From positions 186,001 through 250,000 of the forward strand of contig NW_026570227.1 in assembly GCF_019649055.1 (NCBI RefSeq): a DNA stretch of 64,000 nt. Direction: 5' to 3'. The translations under genes and the position numbers were made by a program. This document shows, piece after piece, positions 1 to 10,903 of the stretch; the stretch's first letter is position 1, and the number at the start of each line of letters is the position of its first letter. The notes beneath the pieces were generated by a model. That model saw only the letters and a list, made by a program, of their open reading frames with translations, searched no databases and was not told where the DNA came from. This DNA is from Paramacrobiotus metropolitanus (taxonomy: Eukaryota; Tardigrada; Eutardigrada; Parachela; Macrobiotidae).

Positions 1-1820
1 TTTTTGGATTCTGTATCTGAATTTTTATCAGTTTTTAGAATTCGCAGCAAATTTCCGAGACATTGTTTAAGTTCGGGTATGATTCCAAACTGAAGATGTT
101 TTAACTTATCAAATTACTTTTCCTAACGTTGCAATAGCGGTCAATCTGAATACAACTGTCGATTGATTTTTTAACGGTTACCGCAAGTCTTTGCTCCTCG
201 AAAATGCATATTATATTTTGACTTATTTTTTAACTTTGTATCATTTGCTTTCTGGGAATGCAGCGGAAAAACAAACTCTTGCAAAAACAGCTAGATATTT
301 GAATTTCCCTTAAATCTATTCGACAGTTTTTTTCTAATCTGCAGATGACACAAAAGCATGAACACCTTTTGGGCTGAAAAGCTTACCCCAGCATTCGATC
401 GAGGAGATTTTACACGGAAGTGAAAGAAACATAGTGTCGCTAATTCTTTCAGGTTTTAAATAATTATATTTCCTGGGAACTATTCTAAAATTGAAAAACA
501 ACTGCGCCGTTGTGCGGTGTAGAAACGGTGTGCATATTTCTGCGCATCTACTTACATGTTATTTTTGAACAAGGTAGTTTACATTCTATAATGAGCCCTT
601 GATATACCGGTTTACTTTAACTTATTGAAATTTCTCCATTTCTATAATTCTTCTACTGTATGATGCGACCACCAACATCTTTCTTGTGGGTATATGCAGT
701 TCGACAAAATGTCTTAAAAGAATGTAAAAAAGTACGTGGGATTACGCGAAAGCGAAAGTTTTCTCGGAGTAAAACGTGTTAATACAAAGGACGCTCCAAA
801 AGTAAGTTTCCCTATTTTGTATCTCCCAGCACAAAGGCCTTTAGCTCTTACTATCAATACAGATATAAATGCCATTTACTAAGGAACTTAAGAAAAATAT
901 AACTCAGTTTAAGTACAATCAAATGGAAAAGAATTGCCAAAAAAACGTTCGACCACTTTTCGCACTTGTGCCACGGATTTTACCAGGACCGTTTTTGCAA
1001 TTTTTCTCAAACATCCTCTAAACTTTTTATAACGCACTAAGCGTCCACAAGTTAAGTATTCTTCTCTCTTCTAATCTCAATCAATAAACAAAGGAAATTA
1101 CTCATACTGTTTTTCTGGGAAAATAGAAACTATCGATGACTAGGAGCAAAACCCACAAAGCTGCCCTACTTCCAGACGATGAAAAAATCCAAATTTCATG
1201 AAAAAATTTATTGCCCTCGCTGTAACTTAAAAGTCCATTGGTCTTAGATGCGCATAACTGCGCATAAAATGTTCTATTTATTGATGAAAGAATCTTGAAT
1301 TCATAGGAGCGAGAAGGCTGAATAAGGCAAAATTTGGTGTCTCGAGTATAAAAATTTTTACTCAAACTCCTGAACTCTCCAAGATGATTTTGCGACTAGG
1401 GAAATATTAGCATACTATTTGCTATTAACACTTTTAATTCACCGTCGAAAACTTGACTGGGGCGGAAGGGATGCAAAATGAATCGGGTTTTAAAAAGACC
1501 GTGGACAAACTGAAAAGCGTACGAGCCCATTTTATTTCCCCTTTCTCGCGTTTTTCATCAAACCATTTGATTCTTATTTTCCTGGTTTGTTTACATAATT
1601 GCTTATCTACAAAAAACATATCAGATGTATATTACTTCAGATGGCGGGGAGGCAAAATAGCGAAACTTACTTTTGGAGCGTCCTTTGTAGTATCATGTAC
1701 CCTGCGCTTCCGTTAAACTTATACAGAATTTATTAATTTCCACGATTAATTCTGCAGCTTCAGCGCTTACGTGTTTATAAGATTCTACTTCATACATTCG
1801 CTGCCTTATACAATAGCTAG
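1..1820. other. No supported gene
   Basis: AT-rich sequence with only short open frames (under 90 codons) that overlap on both strands and show no recognisable domain. No tandem array or RNA gene was seen. It may be intergenic or intronic sequence of a gene starting outside the window. Confidence 0.6.
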
Positions 1821-2506
1821 ACTCGAAAGGCACTTTAAATGCGTTCTGTACGATACAGAGCCGGAAGTTCTGTATTGTTTCGATCGCACCCCCTTACCGC
1901 TGATTGGACGAACGAGTTAAAGTGTTCTGTATCTAAAAGGAACTCTCCTGGCTCCGTTACGATACAGAACTTTATTTTTATGCTAGATCAAATTTATTTT
2001 TTGATGTGGATGCACAGTCCGCTGTACGTCTAAAGTCCTGTTTTTAATTTTCAAGTTTTGAGGGTGTAATTAACGGGAGTTTAATTGTTTCTATCAAATC
2101 AACATATTCCAGTTCTGCTTTGTTCACTGATTTTAGCTGCCTCCGACTGTGCATGTTTGAATTTGTATCGGTGGCAACAGGCAACTTCGCCATAGCCGTC
2201 AGCGCGAGGAATACCTCGGCGTACTTTACGTGCAATTGCCTTTCGCTTTTTCAGCAGTCGTTTGATTTCTTAACTTAACAGAGCTTAAAATCGCCAGAAA
2301 AAGAGAAAGGAAACGGCCACAAAATTGTTGTGAGAAATAAATAAATTGTTGACCAATTCAATTACGGTAACTGGGCGCTTTTAGAAACCATGGTCTCGTT
2401 GCTCTGTAACGCTCTATAAGATTCAGCGCTGTACCATTGGTAGATTCACTTTTACAGAACTCCCGGCTCTGTATCTTACAGAACGCATGTAAAGTGCGTT
2501 TCGAGT
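1821..2506. mobile_element. MITE-like element with about 50-bp terminal inverted repeats
   Basis: The left end (from 1821, ACTCGAAAGGCACTTTA) and the right end (to 2506, read on the minus strand) match over about 50 bp. The shared sequence includes GCGTTCTGTA, GATACAGAGCCGG and AGTTCTGTA. Related pieces with GATACAGAAC recur inside near 1920-1970 and 2400-2460. There is no coding capacity for a transposase. The flanks both show TAG next to the termini, a possible 3-bp target duplication, but that is too short to be convincing. The family is not identified. Confidence 0.6.
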
Positions 2507-3483
2507 AGTTACTAAAAAGTAATTCCGAGTTAAGTAGTTTCGAGTAATAAAATTAAAAAACCGCCGCCCGCTTGCCCTAAGGGCGTATGAGACCTTATAC
2601 TAGTTTTAACGGCTGATGTTGAGACGGTGAATCATTTAACGGAACGACCTCTTGAAGTCCTCTTCAGAAACTAGTCGGTTAACGAACGAATCTGCGACTT
2701 TTTTTATCACGCTATCAACTCCGTTCACGAAGTCATGTAAGCACAATTTAGGACAGCATGCTATGTTTACTATAATGTATGATTAGTTACTAATTTATTA
2801 GAATTATTTTTGCACTGTACGTACTTCTATTTTCGCTTAAATTATTGTCGAGTAACTACCTGTTTTATTGACTGGTTCAATCCGTGCAACGGTGCAGTTA
2901 ATAACCAACACACACATACGTTCGCACACATCCAATTACGGCTCATTGTGAGTGAGCTGTCAGAACCGCGGGTCATCGTATTCCTTCAGTTGCGCCTTAC
3001 AAGACTTGGTTGCTTAGAAAAAACAGTAATGAACGTTGTGGCCGGTGAAAGTGCTTGCTATACTTACCGTAAATCTTTACCCGTTCCGGCTTTTGCTGTT
3101 CGTTTCAACATTGACAGCACTGTGCGCGATTAAACTGTGTCTCCTACCGTATTTTCGTAATGATCAGAAGTTAAAACTTATCAAACAACATCACTTTCTA
3201 TGATCACATTTATTAAACCCTTTTTTCTTTGTTAAAGTAAAGTGAACTACAGCTTTGAGCCGCGCAGGCGGATAAGCTTCAACTATTCAACGGATCTGTT
3301 GGTTGCACTTTCAACTCCTGCAGCCGCATCCAATGGGGCGGGCCGCGAATGCAATCTAGCGTTTCTTATAGAGTAGCCGATTGTCCTAAATATATCCACT
3401 TACATTAAGAATGCCACTGATGCACGGTAAAATTACCAGCGAGCTCATACGGTCATACCGAATGCGAAATATTTCCTTTGCAG
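2507..3483. other. No supported gene; possible upstream intron of the TIL gene
   Basis: One 107-codon plus-strand frame (2810-3133) has no recognisable domain. The segment ends with a pyrimidine-rich tract and CAG immediately before the TIL-domain exon at 3484, so at least its right part is probably an intron. No signal-peptide exon for the TIL gene could be identified here with confidence. Confidence 0.4.
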
Positions 3484-3767
3484 TTCATCAGCACTCAGCA
3501 ACCCACTTTCCTTTCTGTTTTGTCCCGATCCCTTAATGACTTATAGCTGTCGCGAGTGTGAGAAGTCCTGTAAAAATCCCAACCCGCCGGCGGCGTCATG
3601 CGCTTATAATTGTTACATCACCTGCATCTGCAAACCGGGTCTCTACCGTACCTTCATTCCATCGCTGACATGCGCGCCGCCCAATGGACCCCTGCTTAAC
3701 AACTGTAAAGCCGGCCCCAAAAAAAGGCTGAATGCAGCCAACCAACGCCAGATGTCTCCGGCGCTAG
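3484..3767 (+). CDS. TIL-type (trypsin-inhibitor-like) cysteine-rich exon, partial
   Basis: The open frame follows a good 3' splice site (TTTCCTTTGCAG ending at 3483). It encodes ten cysteines in TIL-family order: CPDP near the start, then YSCRECEKSC, CKNPNPP, a CxxxCxxxCxC run ending in CICKPGLYR, and two more cysteines before the end. TIL domains are usually secreted serine-protease inhibitors stabilised by five disulfides, so an extracellular inhibitor is the inferred role. The upstream exon with a signal peptide and the downstream exon or stop were not found. The frame runs directly into the 3' tail of an oppositely oriented retrotransposon, so the gene may be interrupted. The Pro/Asn spacing is typical for the family. 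The exon's right border is uncertain. Confidence 0.6.
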
Positions 3768-6700
3768 ATTATTATTATTATTATTTCTTCGTGGAGCAGG
3801 TAGCCCATTTCCGGCTAGGGTGACATACTAGCATGGGATTTTAAACCTGGCCAAACAGCAACTGCATAGAGAAAATTCCCAGCACGCTTAAACAAAATTT
3901 ACACTACACAACGCATGTTTAAACGCACCAACCGATCGAACACTAAAAATATCAGAAGAATTAGAATCCACGAAAAATTTCACATTTTATTTAGCTTCCA
4001 AGCCAAGGTTGTTTCGACTTTTTTCTTTGCTTTCGCCTTGATTATGGTCCGATTCCTTCCGAAGATTGTACGGTTTCACTTCCTCTTTAAATTCCACCAT
4101 CTCGCTGATGTACTGTGGCACATGGAATTTTTCCGGGTGCTTGGTTTTGTACAACCACATCGCTTCGTTTTGTCTCCATCTGGTGAACAGAGGAAGGATC
4201 CCGTGCTTGGTCATGAACAATTCCGTGGATATTCCAGAGTAGTTTGCAGCCGCTCGCAGGCCGCTACGATGCATGGCGGCCAGTTTTTCCCGCAAGCGCA
4301 CAGATGCCCCGTTCCACACTGTAGAACAGTAGTCCAGATGAGACTGGACAAAAGCATAGAAAAGCGCAATGCGTTGGGATGTTGGCAGGCCGATTTTCAC
4401 ACGATTTAACAGTGATATACCGTACCGAACACTCTTTTGGACCTTTTTAACATGGTCAGTCCAACTGAGATGTTCATCCAGTATCACTCCAAGGTGTTTC
4501 ACTGACTTTTCTGGTTGCAACTGATGACCGTTCAGCGATACGTTAACGTTACTTTCGCAGTTGCGAGCTGAACTTATGATCAATAATTTTGATTTTTTCT
4601 CATTGACATATAAGCGGTTAGCTTTTAGCCAGCCACAGATGTCCGGTAGTGCATCCGTTAGTATTTTTGCTGCTTCTGCTTTCGAGTTAGCAACTGCATA
4701 GCAGATGGTGTCGTCAGCAAAACTTTCTAACTGGACATTTCGTAATCGCAATTTCAAAAGCTCGTTGATATATATCGTGAATAAAATAGGACCAAGTATG
4801 GACCCTTGCGGAACACCGGCCATAACGTTTTCCCAAGAGGAAAATTTATTACCATGGTGTACGCGTTGCGAGCGGCCGGTCAGGTATGAATAAAACCAAG
4901 TTAACGCTGAAGTTTTTGCTCCAATATCGCGAAGTTTCTCCAGCATAGTTAAGTGGCACACTGACGGAAAAGCCCGTTTTAAATCAAGAAAAACTACTGC
5001 AACACATTGTTTGTTATCGACAGCCTTTTTCCATGCCTCCGTCACTTTCAACAGCAACGTCTCGCAGGAATGGCCGTTTCGAAAACCAGACTGGTTCGGT
5101 GCAAGAATGCCCTCGTTCTTCGTTCAAAATTTGTTCAATTGCAATTGGGCACATTTTTCAAATAATTTCGACAAGTTACATAAAAGTGAGATTGGCCGAA
5201 ATTCATCCGCTGTTGCCGGATGAGTACATTTAGGCAATGCGATTACATCCGCAATTTTAAAAATTGATGGAAAGATACTTTTTTTGAAACACTGATTTAT
5301 TAGATGGGTCATGGGTTCAACAAGTATGGGCGAAATTTCTGATAAGAGTCTATGGGGAATTCCTTTCGGTCCCGCGCATTTTCTCTTAGTTAGAATTTTG
5401 CCGAACATGTCAACCACCATGTCTGGGGTAATCTGACCGAATTCAAAAGTCGCCGTGTCAGCCTCTTTCGGGATGACCGCTACGGGGTGCCGTTCACCAT
5501 GCTCCCCCATTGTAGCGAAATGCTTATTCAATGTATTCAAATCGACGCCCACATTATCGCTTTGGCTTTTCTTTCCCCGCAAGCGATTAATTTCGCGCCA
5601 CATCGCTTTAGAATTTTGCGCATTTCTTTCAAAATACTCCTGTTTCGCGTTCTTGATTGCAATAAACAAATCACGCTTCAAATTTTTGAATTGACGATTA
5701 TTGCTTTCATACTCGGAAGCACTTTTCGACATTTTTCTTCTTTTGTATGCGTGATTTTTATTTTTTATTAAACGTCTAATGTGACTGTTAATCCAAGGTG
5801 CACTGCTGTTTGAAGCTCTTTTCGATCGCAACGGATAGCACCTTTCAATTATATCAGCCAGACCACCAACAACATTCGAAACTTCTTCGTCAACGTTAGG
5901 ATAATCCACGTAGTTTACGTACTGCTTCATGAAATCGAATACTTGGCTCTTAAAAGACTGACTACTAGTCGCTTTCCAGTCTCTATAATAAACCACTCTG
6001 TGCTCCGGTTGCGCACATTGAAATGCAGAGACCGTTTTGCACAGCTTGTGATCCGAAAAACTAATATCTGACGGCTGGCACGATGAATACGAATTCTTAG
6101 GACTGCATAAAATTACATCAATTTTGCTGGACGTTGTAAATAAAGTATTATCTGATTGTCTCAGGCGTTGGGCTACCCGAGTATACCCGATTACCTTGTC
6201 TTCGAAAGAAAATTCATCCACAAAATCTCTGTACAGTTTAACATAGGGGCTCGACGAACCAGGGGAGGAGTCGATGTTAAAGTCACCCATGATAATATGA
6301 TCGCAGTCCAGATGTTTTAGTAAAACTTCCCGCAAATGATCAAACAAAGCTTTTGTTTCAGTGGAAGTCGAATCTGGCTGACGATAAACAGTACCAATAA
6401 TAATTTTCCGATGTGAAACAGATAATTTTAGCCAAAGACACTCAAACCCCTTAGAACGATACTTCAGCTCGACACGCTCAGCCGTTATATGCTGAGGAAC
6501 ATAGCACAAAATTCCACCACCGCGAGATTTACCATGAATATTAGGACGATCGCTACGAAACAAACAGTATCCAGGAATAAAAAACAGTTGGTCAGGATCC
6601 GAAGGACGAAGATGAGTTTCAGTAACAGCAAAGAATTTGGGAATATTATCATCAGTGCAGAGATAATCTGACAGTAAATCAAGCTTATGATAGCTATCAT

Positions 6701-6790
6701 AGGGCAGCCCCTGGATGTTTAGATGGTGAAACTCTATGGGCGACATTTTGGTCGACGACATCTTACAGAATCAACACAATGGTTAATATC
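3768..6790 (-). mobile_element. Non-LTR retrotransposon (LINE), Jockey/CR1-like, minus strand
   Basis: A roughly 3-kb LINE reading right to left. It contains one long ORF2-type frame (endonuclease plus reverse transcriptase), a 3' untranslated segment of about 200 bp, and a short (AAT)n tail, seen as ATT repeats at 3768-3785 on the plus strand. Such tails mark LINE 3' ends, so 3768 is a good border. The 5' border near 6790 is a guess: no ORF1 (gag-like) frame lies to the right, so the copy may be 5'-truncated or the family may lack ORF1. No clear target-site duplication was seen. Clade assignment (Jockey superfamily or CR1) is inferred from motif style only. Confidence 0.85.
3987..6761 (-). 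pseudogene. LINE ORF2: apurinic-type endonuclease plus reverse transcriptase, one in-frame stop
   Basis: One reading frame of 925 codons from ATG at 6761 to the stop at 3987, interrupted by a single in-frame TGA at 5124-5126. The frame is the same on both sides, so this is a nonsense change and not a frameshift. The N-terminal EEP endonuclease shows GDFN at residues 159-162 and SDH at 236-238. After a linker, the RT region shows FRPISLL before the stop. After the stop come GFRNGHS, motif A FLDLKRAF, VPQGSILGP and the catalytic FADD in place of the more common YADD. A thumb-like region and a charged C-terminus follow. The enzyme would nick target DNA and prime reverse transcription of its own RNA. 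The stop makes this copy presumably inactive. Little other decay suggests a fairly young insertion. Confidence 0.85.
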
Positions 6791-7123
6791 ATATATCAGA
6801 AGAACAAGCAAAAAATTCTACGCTTTCTGTTGCCAATTTATAAGGGGAAAAGTCATAAAAACATGCATGAAGTGAGATTACGCGCGCTGGCTGAACGGAT
6901 CCAAATTAATCCGCCAGCCAGCCAGCCGAGCTTTATAGAAATGCAAATGCTTTTTCAATAAATTTTGTGATGAACTAAAATTCCACCACCGGATGCTGAT
7001 TTCACTGTGCTTTATATTGTGGTCACTATTATAATATGCACTTTGTAAGCTAACTGGAAACTATGCCGCCAAGAAGGGACGTTAATAACAATCATTTTAC
7101 CTGGCAATGTGTATTTGCGTGCT
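6791..7123. other. No supported gene
   Basis: Sequence between the LINE and the fold-back element. It holds a few overlapping frames of 60-78 codons without recognisable domains. It includes a GCCAGCCAGCCAGCC-like short direct repeat near 6925. Nothing else stands out. Confidence 0.5.
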
Positions 7124-7822
7124 TTAAGGGATTTGGCCCGGTACATAGCACAAAATTCGGGTACATACAAGGGAACTTTCGCTGTCGCGCAATCCTAAAC
7201 ACTTTTTTGCATTACTTTAAGACATTTTATAGCCAAAGAATTTGTATACGTAGGCGAAATCCGTTTGCGCGCGCAACTTCCGGTTCGGGAGTACTGTAAT
7301 TAATGAAATAGAATTCCAAAAGTTTAAACGCGCGGAGGTGTACGAAAAGTCTCATTATGAACCGATGCTCTTCAAATTTTGCACGAAAATGCACACCGCT
7401 ATGACGATCATTTTGGTACCGAACCAGCTTTCTACCATTTTTTTCAAATTTTTAACTGATTTTTAAAATTTTTGAAATTCATTTAAAAATATTTGGAAAA
7501 AAATGGCAGAAAGCTGGTTCGGTACCAAAACGATCTTCATAGTTATGTGTGTTTTTGTGCAAAATTTGAAGAGCATTGGTTTAAAATGAGACTTTTGATA
7601 CACCTTCGCGCGTTTAAACTTTTGGAGTTTTATTTCACTAAAAACTCACGAACCGGAGGTTGCGCGCACAATTAAACGGTTTTTTCGCCTATGTATACGA
7701 ATCCTTTGGCTACAAAATATCATAAAGCAATGCAAAAAAGGGTTTCTGAGCGCGCGGCAGCGAAAGTTGCCGTGTATGTACTTATACAAATTTGGTGCTA
7801 TGTACCGGGCCAAATCCCTTAA
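7124..7822. mobile_element. Fold-back (long palindromic) element flanked by TTAA
   Basis: The element body (7128-7818) is a near-complete inverted repeat. The left arm from GGGATTTGGCCCGG through about 7450 matches the minus strand of the right arm from about 7480 to 7818, with a short AT-rich centre near 7465. Both ends are flanked by TTAA (7124-7127 and 7819-7822). TTAA is the target-site duplication used by piggyBac-type transposases. No transposase frame is present, so this would be a non-autonomous element. The arms differ by scattered substitutions and small indels, so it is not a recent perfect palindrome. A piggyBac link is inferred from TTAA alone. Confidence 0.7.
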
Positions 7823-7908
7823 CTCGGTCCACTTTACCAAGTTACCAAAATCTCTGTAATAAGGTAATACTCTGCATTAGTCGCCGACTTTTCATGACTT
7901 TGCCGCTT

Positions 7909-8025
7909 ACATATTGTGCGAATAATAAATTTCTGGTGGCTTTTTCTGGCTATGGCTGGATTCGTATGGCTTTTTCTGGTGCTGGACAGCTCGGACTTGT
8001 ACAATTTATTATTCGCACAATATGT
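7909..8025. repeat. Short palindromic element with 23-bp arms
   Basis: ACATATTGTGCGAATAATAA at 7909 and its reverse complement ending at 8025 form arms of about 23 bp around an internal segment. That segment contains GGCTTTTTCTGG twice. It could be a small MITE or a stem-loop. It has no coding content. Confidence 0.6.
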
Positions 8026-8154
8026 CACTGAATGCCAATGCATCTGTACGGTATTCATATTTGTGTGCCAGTTTCAGTATATTTTATTCTACCTATTTTT
8101 AATTGCTGGCTACTTTAATTCACAATAGCATGATAACAATATCAAGAGTTAGCT

Positions 8155-8735
8155 TCACTTAAACAAAACAACATTTTCTACAGTACCCATAACAGAAGCG
8201 GCATTACCTCTTTGAATTGCTAAAGATATATTCTGTCTCAAAATCTCGTGGCTGCGAATTTCGCCTGTTTCTAGCTCGATCCTCTTTCCGACTTCTTTGA
8301 GCAGCTTCTTGGCTGATGTACCAAAACTTCCGAAAGTTTCGAATCCGACGGCAGCAAACTCATACCGTCCTGAGAGGAAGTTGTATTTTCGCTCTTTTTC
8401 GGCTTCGGCCTGGGCGGCGGCCGCTCCGGCTTTTACGCTGGTGTGTACCAAGTAAGACCGGGCAACGGTGTCGACAACGGTCACAACCCACGCCAAACAC
8501 AGCCCTCTGACCCAGGGAAGAGTGGTGATACCATCTGGACGTGTGTCGTTATCGTAGTGCATTCCCCTAGGCTCCGTTCGCGCCTGGATGTCTGCTGAAA
8601 CCAGAGCGCGTCGCAGGATATCATTAATGCAGTCGTGTCTGGGCAGTCTTCCAGCAGAAAATTTGCAACTCAATCCATGGTGGCCGTCAGCAGCGACTTC
8701 GGTACCACACCTGCACTTCTACCTATTGGGGAGTG
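8155..8735 (-). pseudogene. Retroelement C-terminal fragment with PD-(D/E)XK-like nuclease signature
   Basis: An open minus-strand frame encodes a short Cys/His segment (CRCGTE, then HHGLSC) followed by SAGRLPRHD, RPDGITT, a WVVTVVDT strand, FGSFGTSA and QRGNAASVMGT near the end. I recall this arrangement as a domain widely repeated in invertebrate genomes, usually at the 3' end of mobile-element polyproteins. The RPD...VTxVD pair resembles the core of restriction-like endonucleases, with D and T/D residues in adjacent strands. No reverse transcriptase precedes it, so this is a 5'-truncated piece or a domesticated fragment. It lies directly downstream of the GPCR exon at 8780-9031 and on the same strand. 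The C-terminus looks complete. Family placement is from memory and needs a search. Confidence 0.55.
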
Positions 8736-8779
8736 GTAGCAGGATGCAATTTTGTTCCAAAAAAATATCAGTAACTTAC

Positions 8780-9735
8780 AGCGATTCCCGGCTTTTCTAA
8801 TGCTAGCCTGTAGCGGTGCGAAGTAGACGACGGAATTCGTAGCGCTACGCCCATGCGCTGAAATCAGACCCACGAAGGAAAACCATTTGGGAACATAAAC
8901 CCAGGCGCGCGCCACGAAAAAGCTACCGATCAGCAGCCATGATGCCAGGAATATAACAAACATTTTAAAAAGCGCCTGTAGCAGTATCATTTCTCCTTGA
9001 ACACCGTTGACCCGCGTCTTGGGGTGGATGCCTTTAGGTTATTGGTAACTTGATCGGAATTCATGCATATAATTTCACCATTGACGTCAACCGTTGGTAC
9101 TACAGAATAAAAAGAAGAAGAAGAAGCAGAAAAGTTGTCCATACCAACGTCCAAGCATACTTGAATATCTCTATGCCACTAGAATCTCGATATCCCTAAA
9201 ATGTTCAGATTTATATAAAACAAGCACATTTTACCAAAAAAGGAATAAGCTTTGAGAAAATATTCAAAACCTTAACCGAAGAAAAGCCTACGGGAAATCG
9301 AAAACCAGTAACACAGTTCACAGTTACCGGCTCGCTCAGGTTGCGGGTATTTATAAGAATGCATTCAAGAAATTAAAAAAATACCGAGGGCGGCGCTGGT
9401 TGCCACTTGGTTTTTGTTGCCCGTAAGATGGCGGCGCCGAGCACGAGTACGACGCACCCGCATGCAGATCTTCAAATACGCGTAGAAACTGATGCCGATG
9501 GGAACGGCGCTCATCCCGTAGAAGACCGAGTACGACCACAGACCGAGTTCGGCGGTACACAGGTAGAGGTCACCGGAGAAACTAATGTGGCCCCAACCAA
9601 GGAAATTCGGCATATGGATGCTGTGGGCAATAATCCACAGGCAGATTATCATCAGTACGACGCGAAGCGGGGTGAACATGTTCCGGTACACGGCATAGTG
9701 GCAGATGCAGATATACCTGGGATACGAAACCGATT
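8780..9735 (-). pseudogene. Class A (rhodopsin-like) GPCR, TM3 end to TM7, 5' and 3' incomplete
   Basis: There are two exons. Exon A (9735-9385) follows TTTCCCTTTGCAG. It starts at the DRY-equivalent PRY, continues ICICHYAVYRN, then TM4 with a conserved Trp, an ECL2 Cys and TM5 with VPIG, and ends in an Arg-rich loop. Exon B (9031-8780) joins in matching phase, a codon split after its first base. It encodes TM6 (KMFVIFLASW) and TM7 with NSVVY, the NPxxY equivalent, then stops at a GTAAGT donor. A ligand-sensing plasma-membrane role follows from the family. TM1-TM3 were not found in the 1.2 kb before the F-box gene, and DRY and NPxxY are degenerate, so this is probably a truncated copy. Alternatively, the missing exons lie in sequence I failed to recognise. 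Confidence 0.55.
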
Positions 9736-10903
9736 CTGCAAAGGGAAACGAGTTCACGAGCGAAAACAAACTCTAAAGAAATTTTGATGGCGCCTTCACT
9801 TAAACATTTTCCTCTTTTTTTATTTTGCAGGTCTGGAAATTTTTTGAATCTGCGCAAGACTAAGGAAACCGATAATTTATTTGTGGGAACACCGGGTCGA
9901 TATTTCACATGATCGAGCAGTGTTCTGACTCATGCTGGCTGCCACCTAGTGCGGGCAATGACCCGGCCATCAGCCTACTGATACAGTTTTGGATGCTCTA
10001 TTTATCAAAAATAATTTCATATTTCTAATTTCATATTTTATACTTAAACCGCATTACTTATTTAGGCACCCCTTGTAACAACCAAAATGGTTTTGCTACA
10101 TATCTTAATGAGATAAACAAATCTTATTATGTGTTAAACTGTAAAAAATCAGGTGTTTTGTACTCTGAATTTTCAAAATGTAATAACTGATTTCACTGTT
10201 TTCGGAAAAATTCAGATTTACCGTAGAACCTGCGCTTATACAAGAATAGGAAAAAATTTTGATAAGAGTTTTTGTTTTTAAATTTTAAAATACGTTCAAC
10301 ACTTGCGTTTTTGTACCGCGCCAGATGTAACCATATGTACTGCCGCTACGACTTCCTCCAGCCGGGTGACGGCTGTAAGTCCAGGAATATCTTGGTTATT
10401 CAGAACTTGGTCACAGTTTAAAAAGAAAAAATGTTTACAACCTTAAATATATAACAAATTTTCTTTAATACTTCCCCTTATATAAAAAAAAATAAAATAC
10501 TGGTAAACCGATTATGACATTAAATTTCAGGGAAACAGTATAGCGACGTTTAGTATTGCGCACTTAGATAATTCGAAGGTAGTTGGCTCCCGCCTGAAAT
10601 TGTGGCAGAAGTTATATATTTCGTCGCCGCCCGTTCCGTCGGAAATTTCGTCATAAAGCCAACAAAACAAAAACAAAAATGCGCGCAACTACGAGTAAAC
10701 ACTGGTGTTAAAAGCAAAATTATGCGCTGCAAACAGTCAACGTTGTGTAAAGGTTATTGCATTTTGTACTCCAAAAACTAAAGCGAACACAAAGAATCAA
10801 AAGTATACCGGCGCCAAGAACGATTCTGCCGGTGTAGTGCTATTGCGTAATTAGCACGGTTAACAACGAAAATACAGACTAAACTTGCTCAGCAGGTTAT
10901 TGG
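9736..10903. other. No supported gene
   Basis: AT-rich stretch between the GPCR fragment and the 3' end of the F-box gene. It contains short frames only. A plus-strand piece near 10310-10395 (CNHMYCRYDFLQPGDGC) is vaguely LysM-like but is isolated between stops. No promoter or RNA gene was evident. Confidence 0.5.

Noticed and set aside
3915-4409. 164-codon plus-strand ORF
   Set aside because: Antisense to the LINE reverse transcriptase; no plus-strand motif.
5011-5233. Apparent frameshift between two LINE ORFs
   Set aside because: Codon counting shows both parts are in the same frame; the interruption is a single TGA, not a frameshift.
10305-10400. LysM-like peptide (CNHMYCRYDFLQPGDGC)
   Set aside because: One short resemblance, bounded by stops, no splice sites or second repeat; probably chance.
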